64,000 nucleotides of DNA from Bacteroidales bacterium (GTDB lineage: Bacteria > Bacteroidota > Bacteroidia > Bacteroidales > UBA932): contig JAFPWG010000002.1 in assembly GCA_017395045.1 (NCBI GenBank), positions 1-64,000 of the forward strand, written 5' to 3'. Below the pieces are notes generated by a model, which did not search any database, had not been told where the DNA came from, and saw only the letters and a program-made list of their open reading frames with translations. Position numbers and translations under genes: made by a program. Shown one piece after another: positions 1 to 7,405 of the stretch. The first letter of the stretch is position 1. Each line of letters opens with the position of its first letter.

Positions 1-86
1 GTCTGCCGACTCACTCCTACGGCGGCGGCAAGCTCCTGCTGGGTGATGTCCTTTATCGCCCGCTCAACTTTAACGGTGTTTTTCAT
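1..86 (-). CDS. HTH transcriptional regulator, Cro/CI type (partial, N-terminus only)
   Basis: Only the first 28 codons lie in the window; the gene runs off the left edge. It starts MKNTVKVERAIKDITQQELA and continues into a helix-turn-helix (AAAVGVSRQ), the typical start of the 65-70 residue YozG-like Cro/CI repressors. Its ATG at 86-84 overlaps the stop of the upstream membrane-protein gene (ATGA), so the pair is probably translationally coupled. Such small regulators are often found beside small multi-pass membrane proteins. DNA binding is inferred from the HTH; the target is not visible. Confidence 0.8.
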   Translation of the reverse strand, partial: MKNTVKVERAIKDITQQELAAAVGVSRQ

Positions 87-529
87 TTCCCCTCCCTCCT
101 GATCGCTTTCATCGTTAAGTTAAACTTCAAGATATACACCAGGAAATACAAGTAGATTGCGGCACATGTAAATGTCAGGAAATCGAGCCCCATAATGAAC
201 AGGATGCCTAAAGCCAGGATGATGGCCGTAAACCACAAACTCCAGACAAAAGACTGCATTCTGATCTGTCCTGTCATTTCATCTTCATCCTTTTCTCGGG
301 ATAAAGCTATAAAGCAGAGTGAAACAAGCAAGCCCAGCATCCCCAGTGTTGAAATCAGATTAGCTTCTCCTTTGTAGAAAATATCGTCTCCAATGGCTAT
401 CCAGGGAACTTTAATCTCTGGAAGGTTGACACTAAAGAAAAGGCATACACATAATGCGGCAAATGGCAGAAACATCCACATTCCTACTTTCTTGTAGGAG
501 TAAGGAAGAAGGTAATTACGTGTTTTCAT
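83..529 (-). CDS. Small four-helix membrane protein, partner of the HTH regulator
   Basis: A 148-residue protein of no family I recognise. Four hydrophobic stretches (about residues 15-35, 57-77, 92-114 and 117-138) predict a four-pass inner-membrane protein with short charged ends. The segment between helices 2 and 3 is hydrophilic (SREKDEDEMTGQ). It overlaps the downstream HTH gene by 4 nt, giving a regulator/membrane-protein module common in Bacteroidota and Firmicutes. A -7 box lies 28 nt upstream (557-564). Function unknown. Confidence 0.8.
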   Translation of the reverse strand: MKTRNYLLPYSYKKVGMWMFLPFAALCVCLFFSVNLPEIKVPWIAIGDDIFYKGEANLISTLGMLGLLVSLCFIALSREKDEDEMTGQIRMQSFVWSLWFTAIILALGILFIMGLDFLTFTCAAIYLYFLVYILKFNLTMKAIRREGK

Positions 530-556
530 ATGGCATTGACAGTATTACATCTGCCA

Positions 557-564
557 CAAATGTA
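557..564 (-). promoter_or_regulatory. Bacteroidota -7 box for the membrane-protein/HTH pair
   Basis: On the minus strand this reads TACATTTG, a match to TAnnTTTG, 27 nt upstream of the ATG at 529. Confidence 0.6.
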
Positions 565-614
565 AAAACAATTTTCCGAATTGTCAAATAAACTTTACAA
601 ATTGTATGTTCGGT

Positions 615-755
615 TTAACAATTCAGGATAATCACCTCGGCTGCAGGAAGCAACTGCGCGAATCTTTCCACCTCCCGGAGGTCCTCCAAAAGGTTCGATA
701 ATTTATCATAGTAGTCTACTACAGAGGATAAGTCGAAAGATTTGTCCTCTTTTTA
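615..755 (+). repeat. Two-box interspersed repeat, copy A, with terminator
   Basis: The core is GTTCGA at 693-698, 15 nt, then GTCTAC at 714-719. It is followed by a 12-bp stem with a GAAA loop (723-750) and a T-run, a strong intrinsic terminator on the plus strand. Read on the minus strand the copy encodes a short open C-terminus containing VDYYDKLSNLLEDL, ending at a stop at 617-615. This accounts for most of the gap 530-842, which has no complete gene. A TACCTTTG box follows at 757-764. Confidence 0.8.
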
Positions 756-781
756 TTACCTTTGTGAAAAACGCTTGCCAT
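755..781 (+). promoter_or_regulatory. Promoter segment shared with 10706-10731, antisense to the AraC gene end
   Basis: This 27-nt stretch holds a TACCTTTG -7 box (757-764) and is the same as 10706-10731 except for one A in the A-run. Both copies lie just after a two-box repeat. Here it points rightwards into the 3' end of the leftward AraC gene, so any transcript would be antisense to it. Activity is inferred from the box only. Confidence 0.45.
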
Positions 782-786
782 GCAGA

Positions 787-820
787 TTCTTCAACTGGTA
801 AATTTCTTCAACTGGTAAAT
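787..820. repeat. 17-bp tandem duplication
   Basis: The unit TTCTTCAACTGGTAAAT occurs twice head to tail (787-803 and 804-820), just beyond the 3' end of the AraC gene. It looks like a simple slippage or recombination scar; no function is visible. Confidence 0.8.
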
Positions 821-842
821 TCAGGTTTACCGGTGTTAATAG

Positions 843-1712
843 CTACTTCATCAAGAATTCCGTCGGAGTTATTCCCGTCACCTTCTTGAACAGGCGGCTG
901 AAATGGTGCGGATATTCAAATCCAAGCAAATCGGCAACTTCTCCTACGCTGAGCCCTTTCATCAGGAAGGTTTTGGCCTGGTCGATAACGAAGGTGTGGA
1001 TATAGCCGATGGCGGTTCCGCCAGTAGCTTGGTGAATCATATCGCCAAAATAGCGGGCCGAATAAGCCAGTTCTGATGCGCAGTACGACACCGTTGGAAG
1101 GCCCTTTTCTTGCTGAAGACCTTTGGAGAAATAATCTACCAGCAGGCGGTGGAAGCGTTTGAGGATGTCGCTTTCGCCGCTTTCTTTTTGAGTGAGCTGC
1201 CGCAGGTAGATACGCTGGCAGTAGTCCAGAATCAGTTTCAAGTAACTGACGAGGATGTTTCTGAGCGAGAGTGAATCCTGGTTTTCCTGCATTTCCTTCC
1301 GCATCATCACCAAGAGCAGCGAAATCCGTTCCCATTCCCGGGGCTCCATCCGGAGCCAGTCCATATCAAAATAGGAGAAAAACGGGTTTTCTGGTATATA
1401 TAGTTCCGGAGACCAGAGCAGCGCCCATCCGTTGATGTACAAGGGCGTGCCGTTGTCTTCTCCGCCGCCAATCTGTCCTGGTGCAACGGCAATGATGGAG
1501 CTATCTCCGACCAGAATGGATTTGGTACCATAGGACAGATATTTAGGGAATTGCTGCTGAATGAAAAGGCCGTAAACACCGTAATTGTTCAGGCTGTTGC
1601 GGAATGGCGACACCTCGTCATAACTGATGAGCGCCAACTGTGGATGCAGCTTCGGGGCGCCCACATATTTGGCGTAGACATTGGGATCATCGACCTTCAG
1701 AATCTTCTTCAT
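843..1712 (-). CDS. AraC-family transcriptional regulator
   Basis: A 289-residue regulator. The N-terminal two thirds look like the cupin-type sensor of AraC proteins; the last ~100 residues are the double HTH, with the signature FEYPHHFSRLFKKVTGITPTEF at the very end as in the family. I start it at the ATG at 1712 (MKKILKVDDPNVYAKY), not at upstream in-frame codons, because a TATCTTTG -7 box lies at 1727-1720, only 7 nt before it. It is divergent from the hydrolase/cyclophilin-like/flavoprotein operon at 1804-3919, which it probably controls. That gene arrangement recurs in Bacteroidales. The effector is unknown. Confidence 0.88.
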   Translation of the reverse strand: MKKILKVDDPNVYAKYVGAPKLHPQLALISYDEVSPFRNSLNNYGVYGLFIQQQFPKYLSYGTKSILVGDSSIIAVAPGQIGGGEDNGTPLYINGWALLWSPELYIPENPFFSYFDMDWLRMEPREWERISLLLVMMRKEMQENQDSLSLRNILVSYLKLILDYCQRIYLRQLTQKESGESDILKRFHRLLVDYFSKGLQQEKGLPTVSYCASELAYSARYFGDMIHQATGGTAIGYIHTFVIDQAKTFLMKGLSVGEVADLLGFEYPHHFSRLFKKVTGITPTEFLMK

Positions 1713-1719
1713 AACCTTG

Positions 1720-1727
1720 CAAAGATA
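1720..1727 (-). promoter_or_regulatory. -7 box of the AraC gene
   Basis: TATCTTTG on the minus strand, 7 nt before the ATG at 1712. The transcript would have almost no leader. Confidence 0.65.
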
Positions 1728-1791
1728 GTAAAATCTGCGAAATTGGTATAAAGTCAGCGAATATTTGTACAAAGACATGGATATCTCGCCG

Positions 1792-1799
1792 TACCTTTG
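1792..1799 (+). promoter_or_regulatory. -7 box of the hydrolase operon
   Basis: TACCTTTG ends 4 nt before the ATG at 1804, so transcription probably starts at or next to the start codon. The divergent AraC promoter is about 65 bp away, room for one shared operator region. Confidence 0.6.
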
Positions 1800-1803
1800 C
1801 ACC

Positions 1804-2862
1804 ATGAAACAAAGCATAATGATAGCCCTCACAGCCATCCTGCTGCTCGGCTGCAACCAGAACAAGAATATGAATACCCTGACTCTCACCCAGGAATGGG
1901 ACAAGACCTTCCCGAAATCCGAATTGGTCCATCACAGCAAAGTCACTTTCCACAATCGTTTTGGCATTGAACTGGCCGCCGACATGTATGTCCCTAAAGA
2001 GATTCCCGGTCAAGGCGGGAATGACGCCGTAAAACTGCCCGCCATTGCCGTGAGCGGCCCCTTTGGCGCCGTGAAGGAGCAGACGGCCGGCATCTATGCG
2101 CAGCATATGGCCGAGAGAGGGTTCCTCACGATCGCCTTTGATCCCTCCTTTACCGGCGAATCCGGCGGCGAGCCCCGCAGAATGGCGTCACCGGACATCA
2201 ATACGGAGGACTTCCTGGCGGCCGTGGATTTCCTTTCGACCCACGAAATGGTAGATCCCGAGCGCATCGGTATCATCGGCATCTGCGGCTGGGGCGGCAT
2301 GGCCATCAATGCGGCGGCGCTGGATCCCCGGATCAAAGCAACGGTTACTTCCACCATGTATGACATGTCCCGCGTGGCGCGTGAAGGCTACTTTGGCAGC
2401 ACCGATAATGAGGCCGCCCGCGACGCCCAGCGGCAGGCCTGGGCCTCCCAGCGCACCGAAGACTATCGCACCGGTACCTACAAGCGTGCCGGCGGCGTGG
2501 TCGATCCACTTCCGGACGATGCTCCCTGGTTCGTCAAGGACTATCACGCCTATTACAAGACGCCCCGTGGCTACCACAAGCGCAGCGGCAACTCCAACGA
2601 CGGCTGGAATGTCATCGGCACCATGTCCTTCATGAACCAGCCCCTGCTGGACATGGCGGGCGAAATCAAGACCCCCGTGCTCATTATCCACGGCGAGAAG
2701 GCCCACAGCCGCTATTTCAGCGAAGGCGCCTTCACTAAACTGAAGGGCGACAACAAGGAACTCATGATCATCCCCGGAGCTGTCCATACAGACCTCTATG
2801 ATGATGTCGCCGGCGTCATTCCCTACGACAAGATGGAAGCCTTCTTCAAAGAGAACCTGTAG
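1804..2862 (+). CDS. Alpha/beta hydrolase lipoprotein, dienelactone-hydrolase-like
   Basis: A 352-residue protein starting with a lipoprotein signal peptide (MKQSIMIALTAILLLGC, Cys at residue 17), so it should be anchored in the envelope. The nucleophile-elbow region reads GICGWGGMA, with Cys in place of the usual Ser, as in dienelactone hydrolases. A catalytic His is likely in GAVHTDLYD near the C-terminus. Start 1804 was chosen for the signal peptide and the -7 box. First gene of a three-gene operon with 2-5 nt gaps, divergent from an AraC regulator. The substrate is unknown; ester or lactone hydrolysis in an oxidative or xenobiotic response is inference. Confidence 0.85.
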   Translation: MKQSIMIALTAILLLGCNQNKNMNTLTLTQEWDKTFPKSELVHHSKVTFHNRFGIELAADMYVPKEIPGQGGNDAVKLPAIAVSGPFGAVKEQTAGIYAQHMAERGFLTIAFDPSFTGESGGEPRRMASPDINTEDFLAAVDFLSTHEMVDPERIGIIGICGWGGMAINAAALDPRIKATVTSTMYDMSRVAREGYFGSTDNEAARDAQRQAWASQRTEDYRTGTYKRAGGVVDPLPDDAPWFVKDYHAYYKTPRGYHKRSGNSNDGWNVIGTMSFMNQPLLDMAGEIKTPVLIIHGEKAHSRYFSEGAFTKLKGDNKELMIIPGAVHTDLYDDVAGVIPYDKMEAFFKENL

Positions 2863-2864
2863 TA

Positions 2865-3374
2865 ATGAAAGCCGCCATCCTTACATTATTATCCTGTTTC
2901 ATCCTGCCCTTGTCGGCCTGCGAAAAGATTCCGGTTCCACAGGAGCAGGAGGAGCAGCAGAAGAATCAGAAACAGCCCGAGGACAACGGGCAGCAGAACG
3001 GAAACGAAAACACGCAGACTATGACCATGGAAATCACTGCCGGAGGCAAGACCATCACGGCCACCCTCTCAGACAACGCCACCGCCAAGGCGCTGGCCGA
3101 AAAGTTGAAATCCGGATCCATAACCGTCGAAATGAGGGCCAATGGTTTTGAGCATTACGGACCGCTCGGATTCTCGCTGGAGAGGCACGACGAGCAAGTT
3201 GCGGCCGTTTCCGGAGATATCATGCTCTACAACGGCAACAATATCTGCGTTTTCTACGGAAACAACAGCTGGTCCTATACCCCGCTGGGTAAGGTCGATG
3301 GAAAGACCGCTGATGAGCTGAAATCATTCTTCGGCACCGGCACAGTTACAGTCACATATTCTCTGAAAAAATAG
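2865..3374 (+). CDS. Cyclophilin-like domain lipoprotein
   Basis: A 169-residue protein with a lipoprotein signal (lipobox around SACEK), a Gln/Glu/Asn-rich linker (residues ~25-50) and a C-terminal ~115-residue domain (TMEITAGGKTITATL to TVTYSLKK). The domain resembles the small bacterial cyclophilin-like fold (phenylalanine and glycine pattern SLERHDEQVAAVSGDIMLY). This is an assignment from pattern, not proof of prolyl isomerase activity. It starts 2 nt after the hydrolase stop and is followed 5 nt later by a flavoprotein; the trio recurs next to AraC regulators in Bacteroidales. Confidence 0.75.
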   Translation: MKAAILTLLSCFILPLSACEKIPVPQEQEEQQKNQKQPEDNGQQNGNENTQTMTMEITAGGKTITATLSDNATAKALAEKLKSGSITVEMRANGFEHYGPLGFSLERHDEQVAAVSGDIMLYNGNNICVFYGNNSWSYTPLGKVDGKTADELKSFFGTGTVTVTYSLKK

Positions 3375-3379
3375 AAAGA

Positions 3380-3919
3380 ATGAAACGGGTAATAGTTATT
3401 TCGACGAGCCTTCGTCATGGTTCGAACAGCGACATGCTCGCTGACCAGTTCGTGGAAGGTGCCCAGAGCGCCGGAAACGACGTTGAAAAGATTTCCCTCA
3501 TGGGCAAGGATGTCCAGTTCTGCAAGGGCTGCCTTGCCTGCCAGAAGCTGGGTCGCTGCGTCATCAAGGACGACGTGAACGACATCATAGCCAAGGTCTT
3601 GGAGGCCGATGTCGTTTGCTGGGCGACGCCCATCTACTACTATGAGATGAGCGGGCAGATGAAGACGCTTATCGACCGCTTGAACGCCATGTATCCGCTG
3701 GACTACAAGTTCCGCGACGTATATCTGCTGACCACTGCTGCCGAAGACGGGGAAGAGACGCCTAAACGCGCCGTAGCCGGCCTCACGGGATGGATAGACT
3801 GCTTCCCGAAGAGCCGTTTGGCAGGCACACTCTTCTGCGGCGGCGTTAACGACCCTCGCGATATAGTGGGCAACAACAAGCTGCAGGAAGCCTTCGAATT
3901 GGGAAAAGCGATTTGTTAA
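3380..3919 (+). CDS. Flavodoxin-fold NAD(P)H-dependent FMN oxidoreductase with Cys cluster
   Basis: A 179-residue cytoplasmic protein. The N-terminus (VIVISTSLRHGSNSDMLADQ) is the FMN phosphate-binding loop of the NADPH-dependent FMN reductase family; ATPIYYYEMSGQMKTLIDR is the second flavin contact. A Cys-rich segment CKGCLACQKLGRC (about residues 50-62) resembles iron-sulfur flavoprotein relatives. Third gene of the hydrolase operon. Likely a quinone/nitro/disulfide reductase; the exact substrate is not predictable. Confidence 0.85.
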   Translation: MKRVIVISTSLRHGSNSDMLADQFVEGAQSAGNDVEKISLMGKDVQFCKGCLACQKLGRCVIKDDVNDIIAKVLEADVVCWATPIYYYEMSGQMKTLIDRLNAMYPLDYKFRDVYLLTTAAEDGEETPKRAVAGLTGWIDCFPKSRLAGTLFCGGVNDPRDIVGNNKLQEAFELGKAIC

Positions 3920-3987
3920 ATTCGAATTTATCGGTGTAAAGCCTCTATGAATCGCTGGATTTCCAGCAGCCCTTCGATGCAGCGGAG

Positions 3988-4014
3988 GTTCGAGATTCGG
4001 AGTGTTTGGTCTAC
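3988..4014 (+). repeat. Two-box interspersed repeat, copy B
   Basis: GTTCGA (3988-3993), 15 nt, GTCTAC (4009-4014). On the minus strand the copy reads as a short open C-terminus (VDQTLRISNLRCIEGLLEIQ) ending 3' of the flavoprotein gene. A more degenerate relative (TTCGA-ATTTATCGGTGTAAA-GCCTCT) lies at about 3920-3945. Confidence 0.75.
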
Positions 4015-4015
4015 A

Positions 4016-4057
4016 CAAAAACGCTAACAGATTGAAAATAAATCGGTTAGCGTTTTT
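4016..4057. terminator. Bidirectional intrinsic terminator after copy B
   Basis: Stem AAAACGCTAAC / GTTAGCGTTTT, extended by an inner AGATT/AATC pairing, with A-run and T-run on the two sides. It can serve the flavoprotein operon from the left and the Fic gene from the right. Confidence 0.85.
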
Positions 4058-4071
4058 ACTATTTATATAAA

Positions 4072-5178
4072 CTAATCCTCGACAAGAATGTAACAGGTGT
4101 TCTTGCTCCCCTCTTCTCCTTTCACCAAGATTCCCTTTTCTATCAAATCATTGATGTCTCGAAGGGCGGTGGCCTGGGAGGTCTTGCAGATCTTGGCCCA
4201 CTTCGTGGTTGTGAGTTTGCCTTCGAATCCGTCCCATAACATGTTCACCACCTTGACTTGGCGTTCATTCATGGCCGCGTCACGGTGATCCTGCCAAAAC
4301 ATGGATTTCTTGACTACGCGACTTACTATGGCAATGCTGCGCTCCATTGCGTCTTTCAGGGTCCGCAGGAACCACTCGAGCCATTTGGTGATGTCGACAT
4401 CTCTTATTGTTGTACTTTCCAATGCATCGTAGTATCCATTCTTATTCCGGAGGATTTCTGCGGACATACTATAGTAGCGATGAGGCATTCCATCGGCCCG
4501 GGCCAGCAGCATATCGGTGATGGTTCTTGTCAACCGGCCATTTCCGTCATCGAACGGATGGATGGCCACGAACCACAGGTGAGCGACCGCTGCTTTCAGG
4601 ACAGGATCGATATCGTTCTCATTGTTAACCCAATCCAGGAACAGCGTCATTTCCTTGGAGACATCTGCCGATGCCGGGGCTTCGTAGTGAACCTTCTCCT
4701 TTCCGAATGCCCCGGAGACAACCTGCATAGGTTCTTCTCCAACTCTCCAACCCGCCACTGTTATAGGATGGATACCGCTGCGGCCTGTGGGAAACAAAGC
4801 GGCATGCCAATTGAACAGACGCTGCTCGCTCAACTCATCGGAGTAATTACGGACGGCATCGATCATTACCTGAACAATCCCCTCCGTGTAGTGATCCGGC
4901 TCGGGAAGACCTTCGGTGGGAATACCGAGATGCTTTGCTACGGACGAGCGCACCCTGTCTGCATTCAACAGAACCCCTTCTATCTCGTTGGATCGGATGA
5001 CGTCTTCAGTCATAACGTCCAGAGATGTCTTGGACTGAATACCGAATCCGAGACCGCTCATCATTCCGGCGATGCGTCCTTCCAATAGACGCACTTTGGA
5101 AAGAAGGTTCAATAGTCTGTCACTTTCCCAACGGAAATGGGGCCAGTCAGGATATTGCCAGATGTAGTAAGGTCTCAT
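4072..5178 (-). CDS. Fic family protein with N-terminal DUF4172-like domain
   Basis: A 368-residue protein starting MRPYYIWQYPDWPHFRWES, the pattern of the DUF4172 domain that precedes Fic. The Fic core holds the catalytic loop HPFDDGNGRLTR (about residue 205), with the conserved His, and an inhibitory-helix-like TSNEIEG variant (VIRSNEIEGVLL, about residue 65), as in autoinhibited Fic proteins. A C-terminal winged-helix-like part follows (TTTKWAKICKTSQATALRDI). The family transfers AMP or other nucleotides to proteins. ATG 5178 was chosen for a TATTTTTG box at 5204-5197. It stands alone between repeat copies B and C. Whether it acts as a toxin or housekeeping AMPylator is open. Confidence 0.88.
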   Translation of the reverse strand: MRPYYIWQYPDWPHFRWESDRLLNLLSKVRLLEGRIAGMMSGLGFGIQSKTSLDVMTEDVIRSNEIEGVLLNADRVRSSVAKHLGIPTEGLPEPDHYTEGIVQVMIDAVRNYSDELSEQRLFNWHAALFPTGRSGIHPITVAGWRVGEEPMQVVSGAFGKEKVHYEAPASADVSKEMTLFLDWVNNENDIDPVLKAAVAHLWFVAIHPFDDGNGRLTRTITDMLLARADGMPHRYYSMSAEILRNKNGYYDALESTTIRDVDITKWLEWFLRTLKDAMERSIAIVSRVVKKSMFWQDHRDAAMNERQVKVVNMLWDGFEGKLTTTKWAKICKTSQATALRDINDLIEKGILVKGEEGSKNTCYILVED

Positions 5179-5196
5179 AACTCGCTTATTTTCTTG

Positions 5197-5204
5197 CAAA
5201 AATA
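5197..5204 (-). promoter_or_regulatory. -7 box of the first Fic gene
   Basis: TATTTTTG on the minus strand, 18 nt before the ATG at 5178. Confidence 0.55.
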
Positions 5205-5323
5205 TACAAATGAAGCGAATCTTACAACCATTCACATCAAATTATGAAGAGAATTGAGCCTACATTCGCATCATAGCAGGTCCAGAATAGTTCGAGGAGA
5301 CGTATGTTAACCACCTTATAATC

Positions 5324-5476
5324 TCAACTCTCCGCTTTATCAATCATCAAATTAAGTAAATCATCCTCAACACTTTCCGCGAATCTATCCAACTTTTCAA
5401 TGTCCTCCAGGAGGTTCGAGTTTTTACCTGTGTAGTCTACTAAATAGGACATTTCTTCGGAAGTGTCCTTTTTTTT
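5324..5476 (+). repeat. Two-box interspersed repeat, copy C, with terminator
   Basis: Core GTTCGA (5414-5419), 15 nt, GTCTAC (5435-5440). The terminator stem AGGACA/TGTCCT (5446-5469) is followed by eight T. The minus strand carries an open frame of 67 codons (5527-5324) whose middle is VDYTGKNSNLLEDIEKLDRF, the longest version of the peptide shared by the copies. Because it spans the terminator and has no promoter, I treat it as part of the repeat, not as a gene. The rest of the gap 5179-5581 holds only promoters. Confidence 0.75.
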
Positions 5477-5538
5477 GTGTCTAGACCATTGTAGAGTCCC
5501 CATTTCAAGTTCGAAATTGATTTTCATTTGAAATCTTG

Positions 5539-5546
5539 TATCTTTG
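5539..5546 (+). promoter_or_regulatory. -7 box of the AT-rich orphan gene
   Basis: TATCTTTG, 35 nt before the ATG at 5582. A four-codon open frame (ATGAAACGACAT then TGA) sits between them. Confidence 0.55.
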
Positions 5547-5581
5547 CTTTATGAAACGACATTGACTACTAATAACTCTTT

Positions 5582-6028
5582 ATGAACGAACTGTACCATT
5601 TAGACACTGATGTGTTGCCGAGTATGCCCACTCCTCATGACTGTGTTATAAAGACGATTCTTGTTGACAAAGAAAAGCAGCTCATTTCTTTTGTTTTCGA
5701 GGATAATCTTTCGGAATATGATTCTATAGCTCATCAAAGACCAAATGCAAAGTCATTGGTCATTAAATACCATTTCTATAATGCAGTGGAGGACTATGAA
5801 CTATATCGGTTCATGAAGCCTTCTATATGTCATCGTCACGGCGGTTATAAATGTTTAACCGAGTTTAAGAAAGGAAAACACGATGCATTACTAAAACTCA
5901 CCAAGCACAATTTAGAGTATCTCCACCACTATGTTGCGTACAAAGACATGATTATTCATCTATGGGCAGAGACGAGCATTGTGCTGCAACTCGATGTGGA
6001 CACTGTCGAATATGAGTGGAAATACTGA
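5582..6028 (+). CDS. Hypothetical 148-residue protein, AT-rich orphan
   Basis: I do not recognise a family. The protein has no signal peptide or membrane segment, is rich in His, Tyr and Lys, and shows an alternating pattern of beta strands (KQLISFVFEDNLSEY, SLVIKYHFYN) that recalls cytosolic immunity or phage-type small proteins, though this is only an impression. Its base composition is clearly more AT-rich than the neighbours, suggesting recent acquisition. It is the only gene between repeat copies C and D, with its own promoter and a terminator (copy D). Confidence 0.7.
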   Translation: MNELYHLDTDVLPSMPTPHDCVIKTILVDKEKQLISFVFEDNLSEYDSIAHQRPNAKSLVIKYHFYNAVEDYELYRFMKPSICHRHGGYKCLTEFKKGKHDALLKLTKHNLEYLHHYVAYKDMIIHLWAETSIVLQLDVDTVEYEWKY

Positions 6029-6075
6029 CTCTAATATTTGAACTCTAACACCGCCTTGAATCCGTTGATGAATTC

Positions 6076-6134
6076 GTTCGAAATTTCTAACAGCTGTTCT
6101 ACTAAACAGGCCAGCCTTTCGGGGCTGGCTTTTT
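6076..6134 (+). repeat. Two-box interspersed repeat, copy D, with terminator
   Basis: Core GTTCGA (6076-6081), 15 nt, TTCTAC (6097-6102, one change from GTCTAC). The hairpin GCCAGCC/GGCTGGC (6110-6129) with a T-run is nearly the same as in copies E and G. On the minus strand the copy reads VEQLLEISNEFINGFKAVLEF. Between 6135 and 6305 I see only small palindromes (GAGGCTTCGCCTC) and no gene. Confidence 0.75.
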
Positions 6135-6305
6135 CTGTTTAGTAGCGGAGGCTTCGCCTCTTTCACCCCCGCCGCTACGCGGCTGCAGAAGCCGTCTTCC
6201 GGGGCGGGCTTGATCGTCAGCATCATTTACGGCCAAGCCCGGGAATCCAGGCGTGAAATGGAATTGTCTTGTCCTGATATAGGTTTACCGAAACTGTCAC
6301 CCCGA

Positions 6306-7187
6306 CTAGTATTTGATCTTGAAATAATCAAGCAGCGCCTTGTAATTGTCCTGAGCGGTCAGGCAGGTATCGGTAAGATAGCCGTTGATGTGCCCCCATT
6401 CACTGAGACCGCGGTAATAGAACCATTTCAGGTCATCGGTGATGATGAACGGAACCACCCCGTTTGCCAGGCATTCCTTGAACATGACAAGACGCCCCAC
6501 GCGACCGTTTCCATCCTGGAAGGGATGTATCAACTCGAATCTTTGGTGAAGGTCGATAATATCCTCCAACGTCTTCTCTATCTTGGCGTTGTATTCGGAA
6601 AGCAGGGCCTTCATCCGGGTATGTACCTGATCCGGCGTGCAAGTATCTCGACCACCTACCTCGTTGGGCAGTTTCTTGTAATCACCGACGTTGAACCATT
6701 CTTTCCTGCTGTCGGACGTACCAGTTTTCAAGATTCGATGCAATTCTTTGACCATGCTCTCCGACAGCCGTTCTTCAGCCCTGTCGATAATAAGGTCGAT
6801 GCAACGGAAGTGGTTTGTCGTTTCAACGATATCATCGACATTGACAGTCTCATCGGTGATGCCGATTGTATTGGTCTCGAAGATGTAACGGGTCTGGTCG
6901 TGGGTCAGGCGACTGCCTTCAATATGGTTTGAATTGTAGGTCAGGTCAATCTGGGTACGGTGATAGATGCCTCCGCTGACCCTCCCCTCCTTCTCTTCCC
7001 GGAGCCGTTTCAGAAGCGGCGAGACCTTCGATTTGCTCTTTTTAGGCAGAGGAGCATCGGCAGGGATGTTCCAGGTCTTCCCCGCCAGAAATGCCCCTTG
7101 CATTTTCCCCGCATTGCACCAATTCCGGACAGTCCGCTCAGGAAGGCCGTGCATCTCGGCATATTGACTGACAGTAATCAGGTTCAT
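6306..7187 (-). CDS. Fic family protein with N-terminal helix-turn-helix
   Basis: A 293-residue protein. Residues 1-45 (LITVSQYAEMHGLPERTVRN then GKTWNIPADAPLP) look like an excisionase/MerR-like HTH of the type that reads helical promoters; residues ~75 on are Fic, with the inhibitory-type motif SNHIEGSRL and the catalytic loop HPFQDGNGRVGR. The ATG at 7187 is preferred over a TTG 12 nt upstream. Its promoter carries a 16-bp palindrome and a repeated half-site, so the HTH may make it autoregulatory. It lies between repeat copies D and E. The family AMPylates proteins; the target is unknown. Confidence 0.87.
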   Translation of the reverse strand: MNLITVSQYAEMHGLPERTVRNWCNAGKMQGAFLAGKTWNIPADAPLPKKSKSKVSPLLKRLREEKEGRVSGGIYHRTQIDLTYNSNHIEGSRLTHDQTRYIFETNTIGITDETVNVDDIVETTNHFRCIDLIIDRAEERLSESMVKELHRILKTGTSDSRKEWFNVGDYKKLPNEVGGRDTCTPDQVHTRMKALLSEYNAKIEKTLEDIIDLHQRFELIHPFQDGNGRVGRLVMFKECLANGVVPFIITDDLKWFYYRGLSEWGHINGYLTDTCLTAQDNYKALLDYFKIKY

Positions 7188-7190
7188 ATC

Positions 7191-7250
7191 TATCGGCAAG
7201 TTTTCTTAATCAACTACTACAAATATAACATTTTTTGCCGATATCGGCAA
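7191..7250 (-). promoter_or_regulatory. Promoter and palindromic operator of the second Fic gene
   Basis: The -7 box TATATTTG is at 7227-7220. A perfect 16-bp palindrome TTGCCGATATCGGCAA lies at 7235-7250, in the spacer upstream of the box, and its half-site CTTGCCGATA recurs at 7200-7191 just before the start codon. Two related sites bracketing a promoter are typical of repressor binding. Confidence 0.65.
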
Positions 7251-7312
7251 GAATTTCAGGAATCTTGAACACTTTCCGCTAACCCTTCAAGTTTCACGAG
7301 ATCCTCCAGATA

Positions 7313-7369
7313 GTTCGAGAAATTATCATAGTTGTCTACTAAACAGGCCAGCCATCAGGCTGGCTTTCT
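7313..7369 (+). repeat. Two-box interspersed repeat, copy E, with terminator
   Basis: Core GTTCGA (7313-7318), 15 nt, GTCTAC (7334-7339). Hairpin GCCAGCC-ATCA-GGCTGGC (7347-7364) then TTTCT. On the minus strand it reads VDNYDNFSNYLEDLVKLEG and stops at about 7260. Confidence 0.8.
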
Positions 7370-7405
7370 CGTATCTGCCACCATACGCCTAACCCGGGCC
7401 GTGGC

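Noticed and set aside
5324-5527. 67-residue leftward ORF as a gene
   Set aside because: It spans a terminator stem and the repeat core, has no promoter, and its middle is the peptide common to all copies.
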